A stretch of 17,113 nucleotides of DNA from Verrucomicrobiota bacterium (GTDB lineage Bacteria > Verrucomicrobiota > Verrucomicrobiia > Opitutales > Opitutaceae). Both the position numbers and the translations under genes were made by a program. Below are positions 1 to 6,783 of this stretch, piece after piece (the first letter of the stretch is position 1; each line of letters begins with the position of its first letter). Location: NCBI GenBank assembly GCA_023430825.1, contig JAEYYL010000151.1, forward strand, positions 1 to 17,113, in the 5' to 3' direction. Under the pieces are notes generated by a model, which had not been told where the DNA came from, made no database searches, and saw only the letters and a program-made list of their open reading frames with translations.

Positions 1-50
1 TCATCAACCTGCTCGATACCCTGAACGCCTGCGCCAACTCCTCCTCTTGA
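1..50 (+). CDS. C-terminal end of an ORF, probably the group II intron maturase/reverse transcriptase
   Basis: An open frame enters from the left edge and ends at a TGA at 48-50, giving the last 15 residues INLLDTLNACANSSS. The stop lies directly against the intron domain V hairpin that begins near 53. In bacterial group II introns the intron-encoded protein sits in domain IV, so its stop codon is often just upstream of domain V. The identity is therefore inferred from position. No reverse transcriptase or maturase motif falls inside the window, and the 15 residues alone are not diagnostic. If the rest of the element is present to the left, this would be an ORF-bearing intron. Confidence 0.45.
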   Translation, partial: INLLDTLNACANSSS

Positions 51-125
51 GGAACCGCCGGATGCGTGAACCGCATGTCCGGTGGTGTGAGAGCCAGGGG
101 AGGGCAACCTCCCTGGCTACTCGAT
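51..125 (+). mobile_element. 3' end of a group II intron (domains V and VI)
   Basis: Domain V: bases 54-61 pair with 79-86 (8 bp), followed by a two-base bulge (G77 T78) and an upper stem 62-66/72-76 closing a small loop. The CGC at 56-58 sits where the catalytic triad belongs, and its middle G faces T83 as a G-U wobble, as expected for domain V. Domain VI: 92-103 pairs with 108-118 with one bulged G, capped by a GCAA (GNRA) tetraloop at 104-107. An unpaired A at 119 lies seven bases from the proposed 3' end CGAT (122-125), a suitable branch point, and the end matches the usual terminal AY. The 5' part of the intron is outside the window, so subclass and activity cannot be judged. The CGC triad points toward class C-like or related bacterial types. 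Confidence 0.75.
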
Positions 126-203
126 CATGGCAGCGTCATCATGGCAGCAAACGACCGTTCCGGTGAGCCACGGCTCGGCGGGGACGCCTCGCCCTGCCAG
201 GTT

Positions 204-423
204 TCAGAGGGGGAAGCGGAGGGGCCGGCGAAAGCGGTCGCGGAAAACGTAAAAGAGCGAGAGAGCGGTGGCGGCGAAGGCGACGGAGTGCGGCGCCGGA
301 TTGTCCGCCGGAGTTTGCGATCACGCCGGCGAAGATCATCCCGGAGACGGGGATGAGGATCGCGATGGTCCATGGCTCCAGATTGAAGACGGCGAAGATT
401 TCGGCGAAGGAGTCGAGTTGCAT
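204..423 (-). pseudogene. Small membrane protein gene with an apparent frameshift
   Basis: From ATG at 423 the frame begins MQLDSFAEIFAVFNLEP, then a hydrophobic helix (WTIAILIPVSGMIFAGVIA). It then turns into Arg/Pro-rich sequence typical of the wrong frame. A frame offset by one base carries a second plausible helix, HSVAFAATALSLFYVFRDRF, and ends at a TGA (complement of 204-206). The span of 220 bases is not a multiple of three, so one inserted or deleted base around 290-310 would join the two halves into a two-helix protein of about 72 residues. I recognise no family. It could be a decayed gene next to the intron, a sequencing error, or a chance ORF. Confidence 0.35.
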
Positions 424-524
424 GATGGATGATGGGTTCGAAGGTGAGTGTCGGCGGCGGGGCGTTTGGATTCACGAACACCAAAAAAATTGCCGCGGGG
501 TGGGGGCTAGTGCCAAGTAAGCGA

Positions 525-1766
525 ATGTCCGAACTGCCGCCGACGGAAAAAGAGGAGAAAGCGCCGCCGCCCAAAATCGATCGCTCGGCGTGGCCGAAGC
601 CTTGGGCGCAGCTGAAATATTTCACGTTTCAGCCGGCGATTTTTCCGCGGCTGCTCGGGCAGGTGTCGTCGGACGCGCGGCCGGGCGATTTCGTCAACGT
701 TTACGACAAGAACGGCCATCTCACCGGCGGCGGGCTGTTCAACCCGCGCGCGAAGATTCCGCTGCGCGTCGTGGTGCATTCGGCGGAGCCGGTGACGGAG
801 GCGTATTTCGAGGGCGCGATCCGGCGGGCGGTGGCGCTGCGGCGCGAGCTGTTCAAGCTCGATGAGAGCACGGATGCGTATCGGTTGATCAACTCCGATG
901 GCGACGGCTTGAGCGGGCTGACCATCGACCGCTATGGGGAGACGCTGTTGTGCGAAGTGTATTCGCTGGGGATTGCGCAGCGGCTGCCGCAGTGGCTGCC
1001 GTTGTTGCACGAGCTCGCGGGCACGAAGTTCGCGCGGGTGCACGTCGATCACGATCTCGGGAGTCTCGAGGGGATCAAGCCGTCGACGTTCAAGGAGACG
1101 AACGCGGCCGCGCCGAATCGCGTGAAAATTCGCGAGCACGGGGTGCGCTACGAGGTGGATTTCACCGAGGGACACAAGACGGGTTTCTTTTGCGATCAGC
1201 GCGACAACCGTCGGGCGATTGCGCGGTTCACGAAGGATGCGCGCGTGCTCGACCTCTGCTGTTACACGGGCGGTTTTTCGTTGAACGCGAAAGTGGCGGG
1301 CGGCGCGGCGGAGGTGACGAGCGTCGATCTCGACGAGGCGGCGATCGCGCAGGCGAAACGCAACGCCAACCTGAACCAGGCGCGGCTGAAGTTCGTGCAC
1401 GCGGATGCTTTTGCGTATGCGCGGCAGATGCAGCAGAACGGGGAGAAGTGGGACGTGGTCGTGCTCGATCCGCCGAAGTTCATTTTCACGCGCGACGATC
1501 ACGGCAACTGGGAAGGCCGGCAGAAATACGAGGATCTCAACCTGCTCGCGATCTCGCTGGTGAAGCCGGGCGGCGTGTTCGTGACCTGCTCGTGTTCCGG
1601 CCTGTTGAGCCTCGAGGATTTCGAGGCGCACGTGATCAAGGCGGCGCACCGGCAGAACCGGCGGTTGCAGTTTTTCGATCGCACGGGTCCGGGGCCGGAT
1701 CACCCGGTTTACTCGAATTGCCTGGAGAGCCGTTATCTCAAGTTGCTCTGGGCGCGGGTGGTGTAG
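525..1766 (+). CDS. rlmI: RlmI-like 23S rRNA (cytosine-C5) methyltransferase, PUA + SAM-MTase
   Basis: A 413-residue protein of the RlmI/YccW type, which in E. coli methylates C1962 of 23S rRNA. The N-terminal third holds the RNA-binding PUA-like region (VYDKNGHLTGGGLFNPRAKI), followed by the central segment and a Rossmann methyltransferase domain. Visible motifs are the SAM-binding loop VLDLCCYTGGFS (about 241-252), the DPPKF motif (Asp315) and TCSCSG with Cys355 and Cys357, one of them the likely nucleophile. Length is close to E. coli RlmI (396 aa). I chose ATG 525 (MSELPPTEKEEK) because the frame's upstream extension from 429 (MMGSKVSVGGG) looks non-coding and overlaps the start area of the minus-strand gene. 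The exact target cytosine is inferred from family only. Confidence 0.85.
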   Translation: MSELPPTEKEEKAPPPKIDRSAWPKPWAQLKYFTFQPAIFPRLLGQVSSDARPGDFVNVYDKNGHLTGGGLFNPRAKIPLRVVVHSAEPVTEAYFEGAIRRAVALRRELFKLDESTDAYRLINSDGDGLSGLTIDRYGETLLCEVYSLGIAQRLPQWLPLLHELAGTKFARVHVDHDLGSLEGIKPSTFKETNAAAPNRVKIREHGVRYEVDFTEGHKTGFFCDQRDNRRAIARFTKDARVLDLCCYTGGFSLNAKVAGGAAEVTSVDLDEAAIAQAKRNANLNQARLKFVHADAFAYARQMQQNGEKWDVVVLDPPKFIFTRDDHGNWEGRQKYEDLNLLAISLVKPGGVFVTCSCSGLLSLEDFEAHVIKAAHRQNRRLQFFDRTGPGPDHPVYSNCLESRYLKLLWARVV

Positions 1767-1783
1767 CCGCCGCGTTGCGGCGG
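1767..1783 (+). other. GC-rich hairpin just after the methyltransferase stop
   Basis: CCGCCGC and GCGGCGG form a 7-bp stem with a GTT loop directly after the TAG at 1764-1766. No T-run follows, so it is not a typical intrinsic terminator. It may protect the mRNA 3' end or be chance. Confidence 0.35.
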
Positions 1784-1813
1784 AAGCTCCAAGCGCCAAG
1801 GACTAAGCTCCAA
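1784..1813. repeat. Two copies of AAGCTCCAA in tandem-like spacing
   Basis: AAGCTCCAA occurs at 1784-1792 and 1805-1813, 21 bases apart, with the related AGCGCCAAG between them. This low-complexity pattern in the gap before the carbonic anhydrase gene looks like a short degenerate intergenic repeat. No function is evident. Confidence 0.35.
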
Positions 1814-1888
1814 ATACTGACGTGGTCGGTCGTCTTCGGTGAGATTCGCGGTGGACAATGAACGCGCGGCGCGAACCATGGCGCGCGC

Positions 1889-2533
1889 ATGGACACATTG
1901 ACCCGACTGTTCCAACAGAACAAAGCCTGGGCCGAAGCGATTCACGCGAAGGACCCGACGTTTTTCGAAACGCTTTCCCGGCAGCAGAGTCCGGAGTATC
2001 TTTGGATCGGCTGTTCCGACAGCCGCGTGCCGGCGAACGAAATTCTCGGGCTGTTGCCCGGCGAGGTGTTCGTTCATCGCAACATTGCGAACGTGGTGGT
2101 GCACACCGATCTGAACTGCCTCAGTGTGCTGCAGTTCGCCGTGGATGTGTTGAAGGTGAAACACGTGATGGTGGTCGGACACTACGGCTGCGGCGGCGTG
2201 CGGGCGGCGCTGCGCTGCGAACGCGTGGGGCTGGCGGACAACTGGCTGCGTCACGTGAAGGATGTGCGCGTCAAACACGACCGGTGCTTGTGCGCCTTGC
2301 CTGACGAGACGACACGGAGCGCGCGGCTGTGCGAATTCAACGTGATCGAGCAGGTGCACAATTTGAGCGAGACCACCATCGTGCGCGACGCGTGGGAACG
2401 CGGGCAGCCGGTGGCGGTGCACGGCTGGATTTACGGTCTGCGCGACGGTTTGCTGCGCGATCTGAATTGCTCGGCGGACAGCGTCGATTCGGCGGAGAAA
2501 AGTTATGTGGACGCAGTCGCGGCGCTGACGTGA
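1889..2533 (+). CDS. can: Beta-class carbonic anhydrase
   Basis: A 214-residue cytoplasmic zinc enzyme that interconverts CO2 and bicarbonate, supplying bicarbonate for carboxylation reactions. The beta-class ligands are all present: Cys42, Asp44 and Arg46 in GCSDSR, then His98 and Cys101 in VVGHYGCGG. These are the same residue numbers as I recall for E. coli Can, which fixes the start at ATG 1889 despite an ATG 11 bases earlier in another frame. The C-terminal part (PVAVHGWIYGLRDGLL) is also family-typical. No signal peptide. It stands alone on the plus strand, 122 bp after the methyltransferase gene, and faces the convergent chemoreceptor-like gene across a palindrome pair. Confidence 0.95.
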   Translation: MDTLTRLFQQNKAWAEAIHAKDPTFFETLSRQQSPEYLWIGCSDSRVPANEILGLLPGEVFVHRNIANVVVHTDLNCLSVLQFAVDVLKVKHVMVVGHYGCGGVRAALRCERVGLADNWLRHVKDVRVKHDRCLCALPDETTRSARLCEFNVIEQVHNLSETTIVRDAWERGQPVAVHGWIYGLRDGLLRDLNCSADSVDSAEKSYVDAVAALT

Positions 2534-2566
2534 GGCGTGCGATCGCGGTGAGTGGAGAGAGGCGCT

Positions 2567-2651
2567 GAAGGTAGGAGCCTGCTGGCAGGCGATGGCGTGC
2601 ATCGAGCGCGGGCGACGCGTTATTATCGCCTGCAAGCAGGCTCCTACCTTC
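2567..2651. repeat. REP-like palindrome pair (family 1) in inverted orientation
   Basis: The arms 2567-2593 and 2625-2651 are inverted copies matching at 26 of 27 positions, separated by 31 bases. Each arm is itself a hairpin: GCCTGC, a 2-base loop (TG or AA), then GCAGGC. Read outside-in, each copy begins GTAGGAGCC, resembling REP sequences of Pseudomonas and other bacteria, which typically open with a GTAG-like tetranucleotide and are mobilised by RAYT (Y1/TnpA-REP) transposases. The pair lies between the convergent stops of can (2533) and the chemoreceptor-like gene (2667). It may stabilise mRNA ends or block read-through. No T-run makes it a standard terminator. Confidence 0.8.
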
Positions 2652-2666
2652 GATCCGGGAGAAACT

Positions 2667-3743
2667 TCAGCGCAGGTTCTCGATGATCAGCGAGTGCCAG
2701 CCGGTGCGGTAGGTTTCGAAGCCCGGCGATTGCGCGTGCGCGACGAGCGAGCGGCCGACGCCGAGCCCGGCGACGATCGTGCCCTTCTTTTGGGCGAAGA
2801 GTGCGCTGCGTTCGGGAAATTCGATTTTCTCCTGGAGAATCTGGTCGCGCGAGTCGGCGAGGACGTTGCCTTCGCGGTCGACGATGCAGGTGCGCGTGAC
2901 GGGTTTCTTGGCTTCCTCGATCGGGGTCTCGTGCACGATTTTTTGCGCGAGGCCGTCCCAGTTGAACACGATGCCGAGCACGCCGAGCGGTTCGGCGCGG
3001 GCGTCGCCGCCGCGGCAGACTTTGCAGGAATAGATGAGCACGCGTTTCCCGCCGACGAGCGGCGAGGCGTGAACGGATTGGAAGCCGAATTCGTCGCCGC
3101 TCGCGGTGGCGAGTGCGGACTGGAACCACGGCGCTTTCGCGTGCTGGGTGCCGGGCGAGGCGTAGGTGCCGGCGCGGCCGTTGGCGACGATGACGCCGTG
3201 GCGGTCGGCGAGCACGATGTCGAAGTAAACGGTGTAGGCTTTCAGGATGACGCCGAGACGTTCGGAAGCATGACGTGCGGCTTCGTCGCTGGGGTGTTCG
3301 AGGGCGTCGACCATCGCGGTGTCGGTCGCCCACCAGCGGCAGTCGCAGGACCGCTCGTAGAGATTGCGGTCGATGAGATCGATGTTGGTGAGCGCGAGAT
3401 CGCAGAGGCGGGTGCCGCGGACATCGGTGGCGAGACGGCGGCTGATCTCGGCGAGCTCAAGGACGAGGCCTTCGGATTGCTGCTCGAGTTTTTCCGCGGC
3501 GCGTTGCGTGCGGTCAGAAAATGTCGCCATCTCCTGGGCGACGACGGCGAACGCGCGACCTTCCTCGCCGGCGCGGGAGGCTTCGATCTGCGCGTTGATC
3601 GCCAGGACGCGCGCCTGCAGATTGATGTCGGCAATCTCCTTGATCGACCCGCGGATGCGGGCGAGGAGGGTGGCGGTCAGTTCGCTGATGCGTTCGGGTG
3701 TGGCGGTGACAGCGGCGGCGGGGGCCGCGGGATCGGGCGGCAT
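2667..3743 (-). CDS. Soluble chemoreceptor-like protein: short MCP signalling tip followed by a Cache-like sensor region
   Basis: A 358-residue protein without any membrane helix. Residues about 34-80 match the conserved hairpin tip of methyl-accepting chemotaxis proteins (INLQARVLAINAQIEASRAG, then GRAFAVVAQEM), the part that contacts CheA and CheW. Only about 30 residues precede it, so the long methylation helices are lacking. After a short helical linker comes a sensor region (about 105-358) with IDLIDRNLYERSCDCRWWATD, FDIVLADRHGVIVANGRAG and a C-terminal SPGFETYRTGW, resembling cytoplasmic Cache-type ligand domains. The order (signalling tip first, sensor last) reverses the usual arrangement. 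A CxxC (CKVC) lies in the sensor. No chemotaxis genes are nearby. It is convergent with can. Partner and ligand are unknown. Confidence 0.75.
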   Translation of the reverse strand: MPPDPAAPAAAVTATPERISELTATLLARIRGSIKEIADINLQARVLAINAQIEASRAGEEGRAFAVVAQEMATFSDRTQRAAEKLEQQSEGLVLELAEISRRLATDVRGTRLCDLALTNIDLIDRNLYERSCDCRWWATDTAMVDALEHPSDEAARHASERLGVILKAYTVYFDIVLADRHGVIVANGRAGTYASPGTQHAKAPWFQSALATASGDEFGFQSVHASPLVGGKRVLIYSCKVCRGGDARAEPLGVLGIVFNWDGLAQKIVHETPIEEAKKPVTRTCIVDREGNVLADSRDQILQEKIEFPERSALFAQKKGTIVAGLGVGRSLVAHAQSPGFETYRTGWHSLIIENLR

Positions 3744-3821
3744 AAGGGCGGGGGATGCCGTAATAGAGCAGCAACCATGCTCATCGGCGATCGCGCCGTG
3801 AAAAGGGGGCGTTCAGGCACG

Positions 3822-3849
3822 AAAAAACCCGCGGAGTGAATCCGCGGGT
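3822..3849 (-). terminator. Intrinsic terminator of efp
   Basis: On the minus strand a 9-bp stem ACCCGCGGA/TCCGCGGGT (3849-3841 with 3835-3827) with a 5-base loop is followed by a T-run (complement of 3822-3827). It lies 27 bases past the efp stop, in the right orientation to end efp transcription before the chemoreceptor-like gene. Confidence 0.9.
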
Positions 3850-3875
3850 CAAGTGTTCGCGAGCGCGACCGGATG

Positions 3876-4433
3876 TCAGACGCGGCCGAGGTAGGTGCCG
3901 TCGGCGGTGCTGATCTTGATGATCTCGCCTTCCTTGATGAAGAGCGGGACCTGGACGACGAGGCCGGTTTCCAGCTTGGCGGGCTTTTGCACGTTGCTGG
4001 CGGTGTCGCCCTTGATGCCGTCGGCGGACTCGACGACCTTGAGCGCGACGGTCGAAGGAAGGTCGATGGAGAGAGGACGTTCATCGACGAAGAGCACGTC
4101 GACTTTGCCGCCGGCGGTCAGGTAGCTGACGGTTTCGCCGAGGGTTTGCGCGCTGAGCTCGATCTGCTCGAAGGTCTCCGGGTCCATGAACGCGTAGCTG
4201 TCGCGATCGGCGTAGCTGAACTCGAGCGTCTTCTTCTCGGTGGGGAGCACTTCGATCGTGTCGGTCGACGCGAAGCGCTGGTCGAGGGCTTTCCCGTAGC
4301 GGAGATTGCGCATCTTGATTTGCACGAAGGCACGCAGGTTGCCCGGCGTGCGGTGCTGCGTTTCCATGACGAGGTGCGGCTCGCCGTTGAACTTGATGAC
4401 TTGGCCTCTGCGGATGTCGTTGGCTGCGGGCAT
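3876..4433 (-). CDS. efp: Translation elongation factor P
   Basis: A 185-residue, three-domain EF-P, which binds between the ribosomal P and E sites and relieves stalling at proline runs. Domain I (about 1-63) carries the loop that reaches the peptidyl-transferase centre. Domains II and III are OB folds, the last with the EF-P signature region (VALKVVESADGIKGDTASN, then GLVVQVPLFIKEGE). The start ATG 4433 gives a standard length. The frame's longer upstream part overlaps the divergent lpxC start and is discarded. The tip reads RTPGNLRAF, so aligned to E. coli EF-P (KPGKGQAF) the modified Lys34 is replaced by Asn32. Neither a lysylation nor a rhamnosylation enzyme gene lies nearby. The gene ends at a strong terminator and is divergent from lpxC-fabZ. 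Confidence 0.95.
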   Translation of the reverse strand: MPAANDIRRGQVIKFNGEPHLVMETQHRTPGNLRAFVQIKMRNLRYGKALDQRFASTDTIEVLPTEKKTLEFSYADRDSYAFMDPETFEQIELSAQTLGETVSYLTAGGKVDVLFVDERPLSIDLPSTVALKVVESADGIKGDTASNVQKPAKLETGLVVQVPLFIKEGEIIKISTADGTYLGRV

Positions 4434-4590
4434 GACGATGAAGGGTTCGAGGGATGGAAAGGGTCGAGAGTGAGGAAACGCCTTTGGCGGTGTCAAGGCC
4501 GGGGCCGGGCAGCCTTGCGTGGTGCATGTCGCGGGGCGACATCGCGCTTGCGCTTCGCCGGGCGCGCTTCCGAAACTGTCGCTTACGCAT
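4434..4590. promoter_or_regulatory. Divergent intergenic region between efp and lpxC-fabZ
   Basis: 157 bases separate the two start codons, so promoters for both genes are expected here. I see short GC-rich inverted sequences (for example GCGCTTGCGC near 4545) but no convincing -35/-10 pair and no ribosome binding site next to either start. The assignment rests on gene orientation alone. Confidence 0.4.
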
Positions 4591-5934
4591 ATGAAGCAAC
4601 GCACATTGGCGCGCGAAGTCTCGATCAAGGGTAGCGCGCTGCACACCGGAGAGGCCGTCACGCTGACCTTGAAACCCGCGCCCATCGACCATGGCGTGGT
4701 GTTCAAGCGCATCGATTTGCACGGTGCGCCGGAACTCAAGCCGCGCGTCGACCAGATCACGGATCTGGTGCGCGCGACCACGATCCAGGTGGGTCATGCG
4801 AAGATCCACACGGTGGAGCATGTGCTGAGCGCGTTGCACGGTTGCGGCGTGGACAACGTGCTGGTGGAGATGGACGCCTCGGAGCCGCCGATCATGGACG
4901 GCTCGGCGCGACCGTTCGTTAACCTGATTCTGCAAGGCGAGCCGGTGGAGCAGGAGAAGGACCGGGAGTATTTCGAACTCGATTCGGCGGTGTCGGTCAC
5001 GCGGGGCAACTCGTCGATCATCGCGCTGCCGAGCGACACGCTGAAGATCTCGTGCACGTCGGCCGACGATCGCGGGATTCACACGCAGCACCTGTCGCTG
5101 ACGATCGACCCGGATATCTACATGACGCAGATCGCGGCCGCGCGGACGTTCACGATTTACGAGGACATCGAGGAGTTGTTGAAGCTGGGCAAGATCAAGG
5201 GCGGCTCGCTCGATTGCGCGGTGGTGATCCGCGGCGACAAGATCATCTCCAAGGAGCCGCTACGGTTCAAAGACGAGTTCGTGCGTCACAAGATTCTGGA
5301 TATCATCGGCGACATCCTGCTGCTCGGGATGCCGTTGAAGGCGCACATCGTGGCGACGCGGCCGGGCCATGCGATCAACGCCGAGCTGACGAAGGCGCTG
5401 TTTGAGAAACTGCAGGAGCGGAAGAAAACCGGCGGAAAAAAGAAAGCACCCGCGCAGCCGAAAGCGCTCCAGCCGCACGAGACCTCGCTCGATATCAAAC
5501 GGATCATCGAGACGATTCCGCACCGTTATCCGTTCCTGATGATCGACCGCATCATCGAGTTCATCGGCGACAGCGAACTCGTCGCGATCAAGAACGTGAC
5601 GATCAACGAGCCGTATTTCCAGGGGCATTACCCCGGCGAGCCGGTGATGCCGGGCGTGTTGCAGGTGGAGTCGATGGCGCAGGCGTCGGGCGTGTTGCTG
5701 CTGCGACACGGCAGTATCGACGGCAAGACGCCCTACCTGATGAGCGTGGACAAGGTGAAGTTCCGCCGTCCGGTGAAGCCGGGCGATCAACTGGTGATCA
5801 ACGCGAAGATCACGAAGATGCGAGGCAACAAGCTCGCCGTCGCCGAGGCGACGTGCACGGTCGGCGGCAATGTCGTGTCATCCGCCGAGCTGATGTTCGC
5901 GGTGGTGGAGAACGGCGCCGAAGCGGGCGCCTGA
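4591..5934 (+). CDS. lpxC-fabZ: Bifunctional LpxC (UDP-3-O-acyl-GlcNAc deacetylase) / FabZ (3-hydroxyacyl-ACP dehydratase)
   Basis: A 447-residue fusion. Residues about 1-275 are LpxC, the zinc deacetylase that commits to lipid A synthesis: Glu76-His77 in TVEHVLSAL, His233 and Asp237 in RHKILDIIGD (zinc ligands with His77), and His260 in GHAIN, matching E. coli His79, His238, Asp242 and His265. A Lys/Pro-rich linker (about 276-300) leads to FabZ (about 303-440) with IPHRYPFLMIDR, catalytic His346 in GHYPGEPVMPG and Glu360 in QVESMAQ. FabZ dehydrates 3-hydroxyacyl-ACP in fatty acid elongation, so the protein acts at both uses of the shared hydroxyacyl-ACP pool. Such fusions are known in Bacteroidota and some other phyla. 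I chose ATG 4591 (MKQRTLAREVSIKG) over 4519 because it fits the LpxC N-terminus. lpxA follows after 10 bases. Confidence 0.97.
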   Translation: MKQRTLAREVSIKGSALHTGEAVTLTLKPAPIDHGVVFKRIDLHGAPELKPRVDQITDLVRATTIQVGHAKIHTVEHVLSALHGCGVDNVLVEMDASEPPIMDGSARPFVNLILQGEPVEQEKDREYFELDSAVSVTRGNSSIIALPSDTLKISCTSADDRGIHTQHLSLTIDPDIYMTQIAAARTFTIYEDIEELLKLGKIKGGSLDCAVVIRGDKIISKEPLRFKDEFVRHKILDIIGDILLLGMPLKAHIVATRPGHAINAELTKALFEKLQERKKTGGKKKAPAQPKALQPHETSLDIKRIIETIPHRYPFLMIDRIIEFIGDSELVAIKNVTINEPYFQGHYPGEPVMPGVLQVESMAQASGVLLLRHGSIDGKTPYLMSVDKVKFRRPVKPGDQLVINAKITKMRGNKLAVAEATCTVGGNVVSSAELMFAVVENGAEAGA

Positions 5935-5944
5935 TCGCACGCAC

Positions 5945-6730
5945 ATGGCCACGAAAATTCATGGCACAGCCATCATCGAGCCCGGCGCGCAGCTGGGCGA
6001 CGGCGTCGAAGTGGGGGCGTATGCGTTTGTCGGCGCGGGCGTGACGCTCGGCGCGGGCACGCGGCTGCATCATCACGCGACGGTGGAGGGCAACACGGTC
6101 GTCGGCGCGGCGTGCGAAGTGTTTCCTTACGCCTGCCTCGGCGGGAAGACGCAGGATTTGAAATACAAGGGTGGCAATCCGGGCGTGCGGATCGGCGACC
6201 GGAATGTGTTTCGCGAATACGTGAGCGTGCATGCGGCGACGTTCGACGGCGAATTCACCACGATCGGCTCGGACAACACGATTCTGGCCTACAGCCACGT
6301 GGCGCACGACTGCGTTCTGGGGAGCCGGATCATCATGAGCAACTACGCGGGGCTCGCGGGCCACGTCGTCGTGGAGGATCACGTGTTGATCGGCGCGTAT
6401 GGCGGCGTGCACCAGTTCTGCCGGATCGGCGCGCACGCGATGTTGTCGGCGTGCTCGAAACTCGTGCACGACCTGCCGCCGTTTTTCATCGCGGACGGTG
6501 CCCCGGCGACGGTGCGGACCTTCAACAAGGTCGGGCTGGAGCGTTTCGGTTTCTCGGCGGAGCAGCTCGAGCGCGTGAAGCAGATTTTCAAGGTGCTGTA
6601 TCGCGAGGGGCTCAACCGCACGCAGGCGTCGGAAAAACTCGTCGCGCACCCGCAGGCGTCGTCGGCGGAGTTCCAGCGCGTGCTGGAGTTCGCGAAGACC
6701 AGCACGCGGGGATTTGCGCCGGGGGTGTGA
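5945..6730 (+). CDS. lpxA: LpxA, UDP-N-acetylglucosamine O-acyltransferase
   Basis: A 261-residue left-handed beta-helix enzyme that transfers the 3-hydroxyacyl chain from ACP to UDP-GlcNAc, the first step of lipid A synthesis. Hexapeptide repeats run through the first two thirds (IIEPGAQLGDGVEVGAYAFV and onward). The catalytic His is His121 in SHVAHDCVLG (E. coli His125). GGKTQDLKYKG and NYAGLAGHVVVEDH are family-typical, and a helical C-terminal domain ends STRGFAPGV. Length matches E. coli LpxA (262 aa). The start follows the lpxC-fabZ stop by 10 bases, so the two are almost certainly one operon, in the same order as in Bacteroidota. No other lipid A gene is in the window. Confidence 0.97.
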   Translation: MATKIHGTAIIEPGAQLGDGVEVGAYAFVGAGVTLGAGTRLHHHATVEGNTVVGAACEVFPYACLGGKTQDLKYKGGNPGVRIGDRNVFREYVSVHAATFDGEFTTIGSDNTILAYSHVAHDCVLGSRIIMSNYAGLAGHVVVEDHVLIGAYGGVHQFCRIGAHAMLSACSKLVHDLPPFFIADGAPATVRTFNKVGLERFGFSAEQLERVKQIFKVLYREGLNRTQASEKLVAHPQASSAEFQRVLEFAKTSTRGFAPGV

Positions 6731-6783
6731 GGTCGCGGAGATGAGCGACGAACGCGAGCCGCGGAGGGAACACGATGTGCGGT

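Noticed and set aside
507..1799. Long minus-strand ORF (430 residues) antisense to the methyltransferase gene
   Set aside because: Arg/His/Pro-rich translation without motifs; a GC-rich shadow of a clearly real gene.
1733..2635. Minus-strand ORF of 300 residues over the carbonic anhydrase gene
   Set aside because: Antisense to can, low-quality composition, and it runs into the palindrome pair.
2592..3839. Plus-strand ORF of 415 residues antisense to the chemoreceptor-like gene
   Set aside because: It begins inside the REP-like pair and has Gly/Ala/Asp-rich repetitive composition. The minus frame has real MCP motifs.
3873..4634. Plus-strand ORF of 253 residues antisense to efp
   Set aside because: Shadow of EF-P. 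It crosses the efp terminator side and the divergent promoter region.
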